A DNA stretch of 23,657 bases from JAJRAL01 sp050015815 (lineage in GTDB: Archaea; Thermoplasmatota; Thermoplasmata; Methanomassiliicoccales; UBA472): contig JBEKAR010000005.1 in assembly GCA_050015815.1 (NCBI GenBank), positions 1 to 23,657 of the forward strand, given 5' to 3'. The notes beneath the pieces were generated by a model. The model made no database searches. It had not been told where the DNA came from and was given only the letters and a program-made list of their open reading frames with translations. Below, in pieces: positions 8,501-15,117 of this stretch (the first letter of the stretch is position 1; each line of letters starts with the position of its first letter). A program made the position numbers and the translations under genes.

Positions 8501-9520
8501 CTCCTGTGCGTCCTCCTCCCTGAACTGGACATGTGTGTCGAACGGGATGTGGACGTTCGCCATCGTCGTGACCATCTCGGTGTGGGCGCACTGGCAGATC
8601 TCCGAGAGCGACGGCATGATGCACTGGTAGTCCGCCACTAACAGGTCGACCGCTCCGGTCGCTAGCGCGAGCTCTTGCGAGGAGAAGTTCGCCGCGAGGC
8701 TGACGCCCCTCCTCATCAGGGTCTCATTGCCAGTGCAGCAGATCCCAACGATGTTGATGCCGTTCGCGCCGGCCGCCTTCGCCTCGTTCTCTAGTTCGCG
8801 GGCGACGTCGACTATGACCTCGCTGAGCACAGGATTGTGGCCATGGATGGCGATGTTGACCTCGTCCTTCTTCAGGGTGCCGAGATTGGCGAAGGTGCGG
8901 ACCAGTCTGGGTGTGCCGAAGAGGACATCCGATAGATCGGTCGATATCTGCATACCGTCGTAGTCGGCGATGGCGCACGAGATGCCCCCGAAAAGCAGCG
9001 GGATCGGGTCGGCGTCACAGCCGAGCGAGGTGCGGTGCATTACCTCCGAAATCGAATGATCGATGCTGTTCGGTATCAGTCCATGGCGGTCGAGCAGCTG
9101 CCTTCTCGCGTTCGTGATCGTCGTCGTGGTGAACCTGAGCGGCTCGTCCTCGAAACGGGTGTAGTCGCCGAGCGCCTCCTCGATCACCAGCCGGGCCAGT
9201 TCGTCTTTCCCTTTTCCCGACGCGTCGATGCCCAGCCTCATGGCGATCCTCGTCAGCTTCTCGACGTCCTTGATCGAGTACGCCGCGGATCGGCCGGTGA
9301 TCACGGTCATGAGCGTGTCCGCGATGTGCCGCCCATGCCCGGAGTGCGCCGCCGTCCCTCCGGCGATGTGGCGGATCAGGTTCCGCGCCACGATCGTGTA
9401 GTCGCGGGCGCCGCATATCCCGGCGGTCGGTTTGCCGCGGAACGGGTTGATCCGACAGGGCCCTTGGAGGCAGTTGTTGCAGCAGAGGCCGAGCTCGCCG
9501 AAGCTGCACTGCGGCTGCAT
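5558..9520 (-). CDS. cooS-acsB: Single-chain fusion of CO dehydrogenase (CooS/AcsA) and acetyl-CoA synthase (AcsB)
   Basis: Predicted bifunctional enzyme: CODH interconverts CO2 and CO, and ACS condenses CO, a corrinoid-borne methyl and CoA into acetyl-CoA. The uninterrupted frame encodes 1320 residues. Residues 1-600 are a bacterial-type Ni-CODH: cluster D cysteines C5 and C13; cluster B C14, C17, C22, C36; C-cluster ligands H228, C262, C300, C413, C443, C491; catalytic H59 (AAHSGHGR) and K528 (EANHEKAV). Residues 605-1320 are bacterial-type ACS including its N-terminal CODH-docking domain; A-cluster cysteines C1097, C1100, C1109, C1119, C1186 and C1188 keep the +3, +12, +22, +89, +91 spacing of Moorella ACS. 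The join comes straight after the last CODH helix (ERRRWKLGW), with almost no linker. The usual separate acsA and acsB genes are absent from the window. The start at 9520 is only the first ATG after an in-frame TAG; homology extends upstream to 9628 (see separate entry). It is the first gene of the acsD-acsC operon. Confidence 0.93.
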   Translation of the reverse strand: MQPQCSFGELGLCCNNCLQGPCRINPFRGKPTAGICGARDYTIVARNLIRHIAGGTAAHSGHGRHIADTLMTVITGRSAAYSIKDVEKLTRIAMRLGIDASGKGKDELARLVIEEALGDYTRFEDEPLRFTTTTITNARRQLLDRHGLIPNSIDHSISEVMHRTSLGCDADPIPLLFGGISCAIADYDGMQISTDLSDVLFGTPRLVRTFANLGTLKKDEVNIAIHGHNPVLSEVIVDVARELENEAKAAGANGINIVGICCTGNETLMRRGVSLAANFSSQELALATGAVDLLVADYQCIMPSLSEICQCAHTEMVTTMANVHIPFDTHVQFREEDAQESAKAIVRLAIEAYRHRDPSKVVIPDVRSEVIAGFSLEQIEELLSNISHNEPFHVLIDAIRTGQLRGIALMAGCNNQRAEQDLNHVTIAAELLKNDVLVLATGCSAGALAKNGFLSSAATETFAGPGLKKFIHDLENANKVALPPVWHVGSCVDNTRAMNLATEIARRLKVDVDSIPFVASAPEANHEKAVSIGTWLVAFGLTVHVGTINYVGGSPLVLEVLTNTTGDVFGGRFIFEPNPVEASKKLANELERRRWKLGWSNTYFVPESPAIEQKELIQMAIDGAIIATGYADLLLSVAIELHGYDERIEFPETGYSLPAIFAWEGKEVHCLGDMPAVLGDARSIIRHEPTYENALAAGEATMVAAELIEALKYDGDENPYKGTPYCGFIPDKVLRELGIAFVDDTIPGAAVLIGTASDPKKLVKIVRDCQSKGMLIIASFDTIRQLKDEGIRMGLDAMLYPVGEFTQVVHGLNFAIRAALTFGNVQKGDRERLQNYLRKRPKVFVLQLGPIDAIKAATEFAVLLNGSPTITDQQIEAIPEKYISQPNYEHMVQTAIELRGIQVKLAPVKIPVAYGPAFEGETVRRPETYIEAGGASKTPAFELLRVLPEDQVEDGTITLIGKDVDEMPEGGKTPLAILIDVYGKKMQEEFEPVLERRIHQFINFAEGAWHTGQRNTIWVRLSKNSVKAGLRFRHFGEILITKLKAEFGNIVSRVQVTIITDGAKIEELMPLAKAKYATRDERLLGLTDEAVDTFMSCSLCQSFAPDHICIVTPERLGLCGAVNYLDAKAGKEIAPTGPNQPITKGDAIDAVKGQWRGVNESVFELSHHKLERFNAYTMMEDPMTSCGCFEVIVAMTADAQAVVLVNREFPGMTPVGMKFSTLAGSIGGGKQTPGFIGVGRKYILSKKFIPADGGFLRIAWMPKELKAQMMESLRRRAEELGVPDFVDKIADESVTTEADGLVEWMAKVNHPALAMPPLLQ

Positions 9521-9628
9521 TGCGGCGTACCGATTCCAGGCGGTCTAGATATGCTTCTCCGAAGCGATCTCGATGCCCTTCCTGGCGCCAGGGTCGCTGC
9601 TCTTCTGTCCCGAACCGTCAGATGCCAT
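9521..9628 (-). other. Probable true N-terminal segment of the CODH/ACS fusion, interrupted by one in-frame UAG codon (9545-9547)
   Basis: Reading upstream of ATG 9520 in the same frame gives TAWNRYAA, a TAG at 9545-9547, then 27 further codons back to an ATG at 9626-9628 (start MASDGSGQKSSDPGARKG). This colinearly matches the N-terminal arm of CooS/AcsA, where an S/I-D-P-A segment leads to a TAFDR/TVWDR-like motif and then MQPQC. The UAG falls where relatives carry Lys or Glu. The ATG at 9628 is preceded by a GGGAG Shine-Dalgarno sequence about eight bases upstream and by a TATA box at about 9673-9681; ATG 9520 has no Shine-Dalgarno sequence. Readthrough (for example as pyrrolysine) would give a 1356-residue protein. 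Otherwise translation must re-initiate at 9520 and lose the arm, or the TAG is a sequencing error. The homology is seen in the sequence; the decoding is unknown. Confidence 0.75.
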
Positions 9629-9671
9629 CCGGATTCTCCCGAACGAATGGAAGCGGCATTCAAACGCCTAG

Positions 9672-9682
9672 TGTTATAAAAA
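9672..9682 (-). promoter_or_regulatory. Archaeal TATA box for the CODH/ACS-acsD-acsC operon
   Basis: On the minus strand this reads ctttttataac, a strong archaeal TATA match. A transcript starting about 25 bases downstream (near 9650) would begin just before the Shine-Dalgarno sequence and the ATG at 9628, so the UAG-containing segment would be transcribed. The element is nearly symmetric and could also fire rightward, where a start near 9702 would give a long leader for the DUF1028 gene. Confidence 0.55.
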
Positions 9683-9776
9683 GCCCTTGCCCGGGAGTCC
9701 ATCATGGCTGCGAAGCGAACCGGGACCTCTCGCAAAGCTTACTATCACGGACTGGGCTCGGGAATCGGGTTGGAAC

Positions 9777-10703
9777 ATGAGGACGGAAGAAGGTGAGAGA
9801 CTTTCGCACACCTACTCTATCGTCGCCAGGGACGAGAAGACGGGAGAGATCGGTGTGGCGGTGCAATCCCATTGGTTCTCGGTCGGCTCGGTAGTCGGCT
9901 GGGGAGGGGCAGGGATCGGCGTGGTCGCGACCCAGGCGATGGTGAACCCCGCGTTCGGGCCGAAGGGGTTGGAACTGCTCAGGGCAGGAAAGGGGCCCTC
10001 CCAGATCGTCAAGGAGCTCACCTCCGGGGATGATGGTAGAGAGATGCGGCAACTCGCAGTGCTCAATGCTGAGGGGGAGGTCTCGGCTTACACCGGTCCA
10101 CGCTGCATCGCCGAGGCCGGGCACGTTGTGGGAAAGAACTTTTCCTGCCAGGCGAACATGATGCTCACGGATACGGTCTGGAAGGCGATGGCCAGGGCGT
10201 TCGAACGTTCCACCGCTCCCCTTCCAGAGAGGCTTCTGGTCTCATTGGAGGCGGCCCAGGCGGAAGGAGGCGACATCAGGGGAAAGCAGTCGGCCTCCAT
10301 GCTGGTGTTCAAGGGCGCTTCATCGGGGAAGCCTTGGGATGACAAGTTGGTCGATCTAAGGGTGGACGACAGCGCCGAGCCGCTGGTCGAGCTCAAGAGG
10401 ATCCTCGGGATACACCGTGCCTACGAGAAGATGAATCAGGGCGATCTCGAGATGGAGAAGGGCGACATGGGGTCCGCCATGAAGTGCTACGCCGCCGCGG
10501 AGAAGATGTTCCCGGAGAACCTGGAGATGATGTTCTGGGAAGGAGTCACCATGGCAAACAACGGCAAAGTGAATGAAGCCTCGAAGGTTCTCGCCACTGT
10601 CTTCAGGAAGGACAGGAACTGGCGCACCTTGATGGAGCGGCTCCCCAAGGCCGGGCTCCTCAAGGCAGATCCAAAGGAGCTGATGAAGAAGCGCGGAAGG
10701 TAG
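9777..10703 (+). CDS. DUF1028 family (Ntn-hydrolase-like) protein with C-terminal TPR-like helices
   Basis: The exact reaction is unknown; DUF1028 proteins are regarded as Ntn-hydrolase relatives of uncertain substrate. The N-terminal two thirds carry the family signature: YSIVARDEKTGEIGVAVQSH, then WGGAGIGVVATQAMVNP and GPKGLELLRAG, with GKNFSCQANMM in the centre. The last 90 or so residues (GDLEMEKGDMGSAMKCYAAA onward) resemble two TPR-type helical hairpins and may mediate protein contacts. A longer frame begins at TTG 9687, but its first 30 residues do not look like the family, so ATG 9777 is chosen (308 residues). It is transcribed divergently from the CODH/ACS operon and converges on the biotin-carrier gene, so it appears to be a single-gene unit. 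It ends in TAG. Confidence 0.8.
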   Translation: MRTEEGERLSHTYSIVARDEKTGEIGVAVQSHWFSVGSVVGWGGAGIGVVATQAMVNPAFGPKGLELLRAGKGPSQIVKELTSGDDGREMRQLAVLNAEGEVSAYTGPRCIAEAGHVVGKNFSCQANMMLTDTVWKAMARAFERSTAPLPERLLVSLEAAQAEGGDIRGKQSASMLVFKGASSGKPWDDKLVDLRVDDSAEPLVELKRILGIHRAYEKMNQGDLEMEKGDMGSAMKCYAAAEKMFPENLEMMFWEGVTMANNGKVNEASKVLATVFRKDRNWRTLMERLPKAGLLKADPKELMKKRGR

Positions 10704-10735
10704 TTCCACGCCATTCGCTTATTGCCATCGATTTG

Positions 10736-11239
10736 TCACTCGATGACGAGGAGCACCTTCCCGCCCTCGACCGACTCTCCCTGTCTGACCTTGATCTCCT
10801 TGACCTTGCCGTTCACACCGGCGACGATCTCGTTCTCCATCTTCATCGCCTCGAGGATGAGGAGGGTCGTGTCGGCCTTGACCTCGTCGCCGACCTTCAC
10901 TCGGATCTTGACGACCTTGCCGGGCATCGGGGCGGTGATCGAACCGTGGACCTCCCTGTGCGATGGGGCTTCCTCCTCCTCGCTGTACGCCTCGACCTTC
11001 TCCAGCTCGATGAGCGGCTCGATCTTCACCTTGGCCTTTCTCTGGCCGATGAGGACGTCGGTCCCCTCTTCCAGATTGCCCTCAAAATGGAGCGGGATCG
11101 TCTCGCCGTCGACGCTCATCCCACTCTCCCGCGAGGCGACCTTGAAAATCGACTCGCCGATCGTCACTTTGTAGTCCCCGGAGTTCTTCTCCACCTGGAC
11201 CTCGTGCTGCTGACCGTTCAGGGTTATCCTGAGCTTCAT
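10736..11239 (-). CDS. Biotin carboxyl carrier protein (1.3S-like subunit)
   Basis: Swinging-arm subunit that carries CO2 on biotin between two carboxyltransferase sites. The 167-residue protein ends in a canonical biotinyl domain with the LEAMKMENEI motif; Lys133 is the predicted biotinylated residue. The N-terminal half (MKLRITLNGQQHEVQVEK) resembles the carrier regions of decarboxylase/pyruvate carboxylase subunits, and an acidic linker (EAYSEEEEAPS) precedes the biotinyl domain. The ATG at 11239 overlaps the stop of the upstream carboxyltransferase gene (ATGA), so a longer frame reaching 11290 is rejected. It is the last gene of the biotin operon, and a biotin ligase is encoded three genes upstream. 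Confidence 0.93.
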   Translation of the reverse strand: MKLRITLNGQQHEVQVEKNSGDYKVTIGESIFKVASRESGMSVDGETIPLHFEGNLEEGTDVLIGQRKAKVKIEPLIELEKVEAYSEEEEAPSHREVHGSITAPMPGKVVKIRVKVGDEVKADTTLLILEAMKMENEIVAGVNGKVKEIKVRQGESVEGGKVLLVIE

Positions 11240-12723
11240 AGCGGCCACCCTCCTCCATGGATCGAGTCGCGTCTCGCCGCGAGTCTCCATGCGTCGCTCG
11301 TGCCCCCGCCGGTCTGCTTCGATCTCGACCTCGCCTCGGCGAGCTGCACGAACAGCGCTGCGAGGGCGGCCAGGTCCCTTCCGTTCGCGCCTTGCTCTGC
11401 AAGAACCCTCTCCTTGAAGAAGTCGATCGCGACCTGAGGGAACAAGGCGTAGGAGAGAACGTCCTCTTCGTTGCGGGCATACTCTTTGACCTCTAGCGCC
11501 AGCTTGTCGAACTCGGGCGGCAGCAGGTCCGCCGGTCTCACCGTGATTGGCTTCTCGTCGCCGATTATCTTTTTGCGTATCTCGGCGGAGATCGGGGCCG
11601 GGGTCTTGCCGTACATGCCTCTTACGACGTCCTTCGTCTCTTTCGTCAAGCGCTTGTAACGCTCGCCGCTGATGACGTTCAAGGTCGCCTGCGTGCCCAC
11701 TATCTGGCTTGTCGGAGTGACGAGGGGGATGTAGCCGAGGTCGGCTCTGACCCGCGGCACCTCCTCGAGCACTTCCTGCATCTTCTGTTCCTGCTTCGCC
11801 TCCTTGAGCTGCGAAGCAAGGTTCGACATCATCCCACCGGGGATCTGGTAGATCAGCATGGCCGTGTCGATGGCGGTGTGCTCCGACTCGAAGTCGGCGT
11901 ACTTCTTGCGCACCTCGGTGAAGTAGGATGCGATCTCCGCCAGTTTCTTTAGGTCAAGGCCAGTATCCCATTCGGTGCCACGCAGCATCGCCACGGTGCT
12001 CTCGGTCGGCGGCTGCGAGGTCCCCATGCTCAGCGACGAGATCGCCGTGTCGACGATGTCCGCGCCTGCCTCGATCGCTTTCAGGTACGAGGCCTGGGCC
12101 ATGCCCGATGTCATGTGGGAGTGTACGTGGATCGGGAGCGAGACCTCCTCCTTCAGACCCTTGACCAGGTCGTACGCCGTTTCCGGGGCGAGGAGACCGG
12201 CCATGTCCTTGATGCAGATCGTGTTCGCGCCCATCTCCTCGAGCTTCTTCCCCATCTCGACGAATCCTTTGATCGTGTGGACCGGGCTGGTTGTGTATGA
12301 GATCGCCGCCTCGACGACCGCTCCGACCCTTCCGGCGACCTTCATCGCCATCTCGAGGTTCCTCGGGTCGTTCAGCGCGTCGAAGATGCGGAAGACATCG
12401 ATGCCTCTGTCATGCGCCTTCTGGATGAACTTCTCTAGGATGTCGTCTGGGTAGTGACGGTAGCCGACGATGTTCTGACCCCTGAGGAGCATCTGGAAAT
12501 GCGTGTTCGGCATCACCTTGCGTAGCTTGGTGATCCTCTCCCAAGGGTCCTCGCGGAGGAAGCGGAGGCAGGAGTCGAACGTGGCCCCTCCCCACATCTC
12601 TACGCTCCAGTAGCCGATCTCATCGATGAGCGGCGCTATCGGCAGCATGTCCTCCGTCCTCATCCTCGTAGCGAGGAGGGACTGGTGTGCGTCGCGCAGG
12701 ATCGTGTCGGTTATCTTGACCAT
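11236..12723 (-). CDS. pycB: Pyruvate/oxaloacetate carboxyltransferase subunit (PycB/OadA/transcarboxylase 5S-like)
   Basis: Moves a carboxyl group between biotin and pyruvate/oxaloacetate. The 495-residue protein has the HMGL-like TIM barrel: the opening block ITDTILRDAHQSLLATRMRT, the lysine expected to be carbamylated in CIKDMAGLL (about K172), and metal-binding histidines in HVHSHMTSG (about H201 and H203). A conserved PycB C-terminal domain follows (GGMMSNLASQLKE and later). It lacks its own biotinyl domain; the carrier is the next gene. A GTG at 12732 is possible, but ATG 12723 has a GAGGTG Shine-Dalgarno sequence six bases upstream that overlaps that GTG, so 12723 is chosen. Neighbours suggest a transcarboxylase, or a carboxylase whose biotin carboxylase is encoded elsewhere. 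A sodium-pumping decarboxylase is less supported because no membrane beta subunit is present. Confidence 0.92.
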   Translation of the reverse strand: MVKITDTILRDAHQSLLATRMRTEDMLPIAPLIDEIGYWSVEMWGGATFDSCLRFLREDPWERITKLRKVMPNTHFQMLLRGQNIVGYRHYPDDILEKFIQKAHDRGIDVFRIFDALNDPRNLEMAMKVAGRVGAVVEAAISYTTSPVHTIKGFVEMGKKLEEMGANTICIKDMAGLLAPETAYDLVKGLKEEVSLPIHVHSHMTSGMAQASYLKAIEAGADIVDTAISSLSMGTSQPPTESTVAMLRGTEWDTGLDLKKLAEIASYFTEVRKKYADFESEHTAIDTAMLIYQIPGGMMSNLASQLKEAKQEQKMQEVLEEVPRVRADLGYIPLVTPTSQIVGTQATLNVISGERYKRLTKETKDVVRGMYGKTPAPISAEIRKKIIGDEKPITVRPADLLPPEFDKLALEVKEYARNEEDVLSYALFPQVAIDFFKERVLAEQGANGRDLAALAALFVQLAEARSRSKQTGGGTSDAWRLAARRDSIHGGGWPL

Positions 12724-12733
12724 CCGTGGCACC

Positions 12734-14311
12734 TCAGAGAGGCATGTTGCCGTGCTTCTTCGCCGGCCTCGTCTCCCTCTTCTTCTCCAACGTGTGCAGC
12801 GCGCTGATGAGCTTGACCCTCGTCTCCTTCGGCTCGATCACGTCGTCGAGGTAGCCCTTCTCCGCCGCGACGAACGCGTTCGCCTCGACCCGGCGGTACT
12901 CAGTCGCAAGCTCGTCCCGCTTCGACTGCGGGTCGTCGGCCAGGATGAGCTCCCTCTTGTAGACAATGTCGATCGCCTGCTCCGGCGCCATGATCGCTAT
13001 CTCAGCTGACGGCCAGGCGTAATTGATGTCGGAGCGGATGTGCTTCGAGGCCATGACGCAGTACGCGCCTCCGAACGCCTTTCGCAGCACGAGGGTAATC
13101 TTCGGCACCGTCGCCTCACAATAGGCGAACATGAGCTTGGCCGAGTTGCGCACCATGCCGAGCGTCTCCTGCTCCACGCTAGGAAGGTACCCTGGCACGT
13201 CCACGAGCGTGATGATCGGGATTCCGAACGCGTCGCAGAACCGGACGAATCGCGCCGCCTTGATCGAGGCGTGTGAGTCGAGGGTGCCAGCAAGCACCGA
13301 CGAGTGGTTCGCCACGATGCCTATGGTGATGCCGTCGAGCCGGGCGAAGCCGACGATGATGTTGTGAGCGTATCCCTCCTGGACCTCGAGGAACTCGCCG
13401 TCGTCGAAGACCTTGCCGATGATCGAGTGAATGTCCACAGGCTTCACCTTGTCCTCCGGTATCGCCAAATTCAATGTTTCCTCGATCCTCTCCGGTGAGT
13501 CCTTCGGCTGCATCTGGGGCGGTCCTTCGAGGTTGTTCGACGGCAGGTAAGTGAGGAGCTTCTTCGCCTTCCGCAGGCAATCCGCCTCGTTGTTCGCCAT
13601 GAAGTGCGCGCTTCCCGACTTGGTCGTATGCACCTCCGCCCCTCCGAGGTCCTCGATGCTGATGTCGACGTTCTGCACTGCCTTGATCACGTCCGGTGCA
13701 ACGACGAACATCTGGCTAGTGCCTTTGACCATGAAGTTGAAATCGCTCAGTCCCGGGAAGAACACCGCCGGACCGGCGCACGGCCCCATGATCATCGAGA
13801 TGATGGGAACGACCCCGGATGCGAGCGAGATGCGGAAGAATATCTCCGCGTAGCCTGCCAGCGAATCGATGCCCTCCTGCACCCTCGCGCCGCCCGAGTC
13901 GTACATCCCGATGACGGGACAGCCATTCTTCGCGGCGAGATCGATCGTGCCGCATATCTTGGAGGCGTGCATCTTTCCGACCGAGCCGGCGAAGACGGTG
14001 AAGTCCTGAGCGAAGACGAAGACCTTCTTCCCGTCGACGGTGCCGTAGCCGGTGACCACACCGTCGCCTGGAATCTTCGTCTTGTCCATGCCGAAGGCGT
14101 TGCTCTGGTGCGTGAGGAAAGCGTCGAGCTCGACGAAGCTGCCCGGGTCCATCAGAGCCTCGATTCGCTCCCGCGCCGTCATCTTCCCCGCCTTGTGCTG
14201 TCTGTCTATCCTCTCGCTTCCCCCGCCAGCACGGGCCCGCCTGCGGAGCTCCCTAAGCTCCCTCACCTCCTTCGGTTCCTTGTTCGCCTCTTCACCGGCC
14301 AACGCCTGCAC
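12734..14311 (-). CDS. Acyl-CoA carboxyltransferase subunit (PccB/MmdA/transcarboxylase 12S-like)
   Basis: Biotin-dependent carboxyl transfer to or from a short acyl-CoA (propionyl-/methylmalonyl-CoA or acetyl-/malonyl-CoA). The 525-residue protein has the paired crotonase-like domains of the family: MTARERIEALMDPGSFVE near the start, YDSGGARVQEG and GPCAGPAVFFPGLSDF in the N-domain, and VDVPGYLPSVEQE and RKAFGGAYCVMASK in the C-domain, whose glycine-rich segments form the oxyanion holes. Length is normal for PccB/MmdA. The start is taken as GTG 14311; the frame is open a little further, but no ATG is available. It is eleven bases before pycB and looks like the first gene of the carboxyltransferase trio. 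Substrate specificity cannot be read by eye. Confidence 0.9.
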   Translation of the reverse strand: MQALAGEEANKEPKEVRELRELRRRARAGGGSERIDRQHKAGKMTARERIEALMDPGSFVELDAFLTHQSNAFGMDKTKIPGDGVVTGYGTVDGKKVFVFAQDFTVFAGSVGKMHASKICGTIDLAAKNGCPVIGMYDSGGARVQEGIDSLAGYAEIFFRISLASGVVPIISMIMGPCAGPAVFFPGLSDFNFMVKGTSQMFVVAPDVIKAVQNVDISIEDLGGAEVHTTKSGSAHFMANNEADCLRKAKKLLTYLPSNNLEGPPQMQPKDSPERIEETLNLAIPEDKVKPVDIHSIIGKVFDDGEFLEVQEGYAHNIIVGFARLDGITIGIVANHSSVLAGTLDSHASIKAARFVRFCDAFGIPIITLVDVPGYLPSVEQETLGMVRNSAKLMFAYCEATVPKITLVLRKAFGGAYCVMASKHIRSDINYAWPSAEIAIMAPEQAIDIVYKRELILADDPQSKRDELATEYRRVEANAFVAAEKGYLDDVIEPKETRVKLISALHTLEKKRETRPAKKHGNMPL

Positions 14312-14341
14312 GCTCCAGACTGTTCGAATGAATCCGCCTTT

Positions 14342-14353
14342 CAGTAATAATGC
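14342..14353 (-). promoter_or_regulatory. Possible TATA box for the carboxyltransferase operon
   Basis: On the minus strand the sequence gcattattactg lies about 35 bases before the GTG at 14311, in the short gap after the biotin-ligase stop. The spacing suits a short-leader transcript, so the carboxyltransferase genes may have their own promoter in addition to readthrough from the ligase gene. Confidence 0.35.
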
Positions 14354-14356
14354 TTT

Positions 14357-15106
14357 TCATGCACTACCTCGGCGCCCCAGTATCATTAGGCTTATGCCCG
14401 TCGCTGACAGGACTTCGATCACCTGTCCATCTTCGCCTCGGATCAGGAGGGAACCGTCCTCTCCGATGTCGGTCGCGATCCCCGTTAGCTCGATGTCCTT
14501 GCCCGTGACCTCGATCGCCCTGCCGAGGACCGAGGAGCGCGTGATGAACTCCTTGCGGAGAGTCCCGTTCTTCAGGTCGTCATAGAAGGTCTCGAACTCT
14601 TTCAGGATTATGTCGGCGAGCTCATCCAGATCGACCTTCTTTCCGAGCATTCTGCCGATCGAGACGGCGTTCGGCGCCTCGTCCTCCGGCGGTTCGGCGT
14701 TGGCATTGATACCGATGCCGACGACGGTGAAGTCGAGCTTGCCCCCTCGGGTCACACCCTCGACGAGGATTCCACCGGCCTTCCTGCCATCGATCTCGAT
14801 GTCGTTGGGCCATTTCAAACCGGTCCTCAGTCCAGTAAGCTTCTCAATTGCCAGTCCGACGGGGACGCAGGAGAAGACGCTCATCCTCAGGACCTCGTTG
14901 GGCCTGAGAGCGGGGCGAAGGAGGATTGACATGTACAGGCCTCCAGGGGGGGAGGACCACATGTTGCCGGATCTGCCCCTTCCGCCCGTCTGGGTCCTTG
15001 AGATCACCACTAGGCCCTCTGGCTCACCTTGCATTCCGCCTTGCTTCGCTGAGTCGTTCGTCGACCCGACGGACTGTTCCCGGATCACGCGGAAGGCGAG
15101 CCTCAT
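14357..15106 (-). CDS. birA: Biotin-[acetyl-CoA-carboxylase] ligase, monofunctional
   Basis: Activates biotin with ATP and attaches it to the lysine of the carrier encoded downstream. The 249-residue protein shows the ligase core: STNDSAK near the start, the biotinyl-AMP loop GRGRSG (residues 42-47) followed by SPPGGLYMSILLRP, LKWPNDI (about 97-103), GGILVE (111-116), VGIGINAN, and a small SH3-like C-terminal domain. There is no N-terminal winged helix, so it should not act as a repressor as E. coli BirA does. ATG 15106 is preferred over TTG 15109 because it has an AGGTG Shine-Dalgarno sequence five bases upstream. It is eleven bases downstream of the ACT-domain gene and just upstream of its probable client operon. 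Confidence 0.93.
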   Translation of the reverse strand: MRLAFRVIREQSVGSTNDSAKQGGMQGEPEGLVVISRTQTGGRGRSGNMWSSPPGGLYMSILLRPALRPNEVLRMSVFSCVPVGLAIEKLTGLRTGLKWPNDIEIDGRKAGGILVEGVTRGGKLDFTVVGIGINANAEPPEDEAPNAVSIGRMLGKKVDLDELADIILKEFETFYDDLKNGTLRKEFITRSSVLGRAIEVTGKDIELTGIATDIGEDGSLLIRGEDGQVIEVLSATGISLMILGRRGSA

Positions 15107-15117
15107 CAAGCACCTGT

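Noticed and set aside
9704..9796. A 30-codon frame starting at leaderless distance from the rightward-reading TATA element and overlapping the DUF1028 start
   Set aside because: No recognisable protein character, and the TATA element is better explained by the CODH/ACS operon on the other strand.
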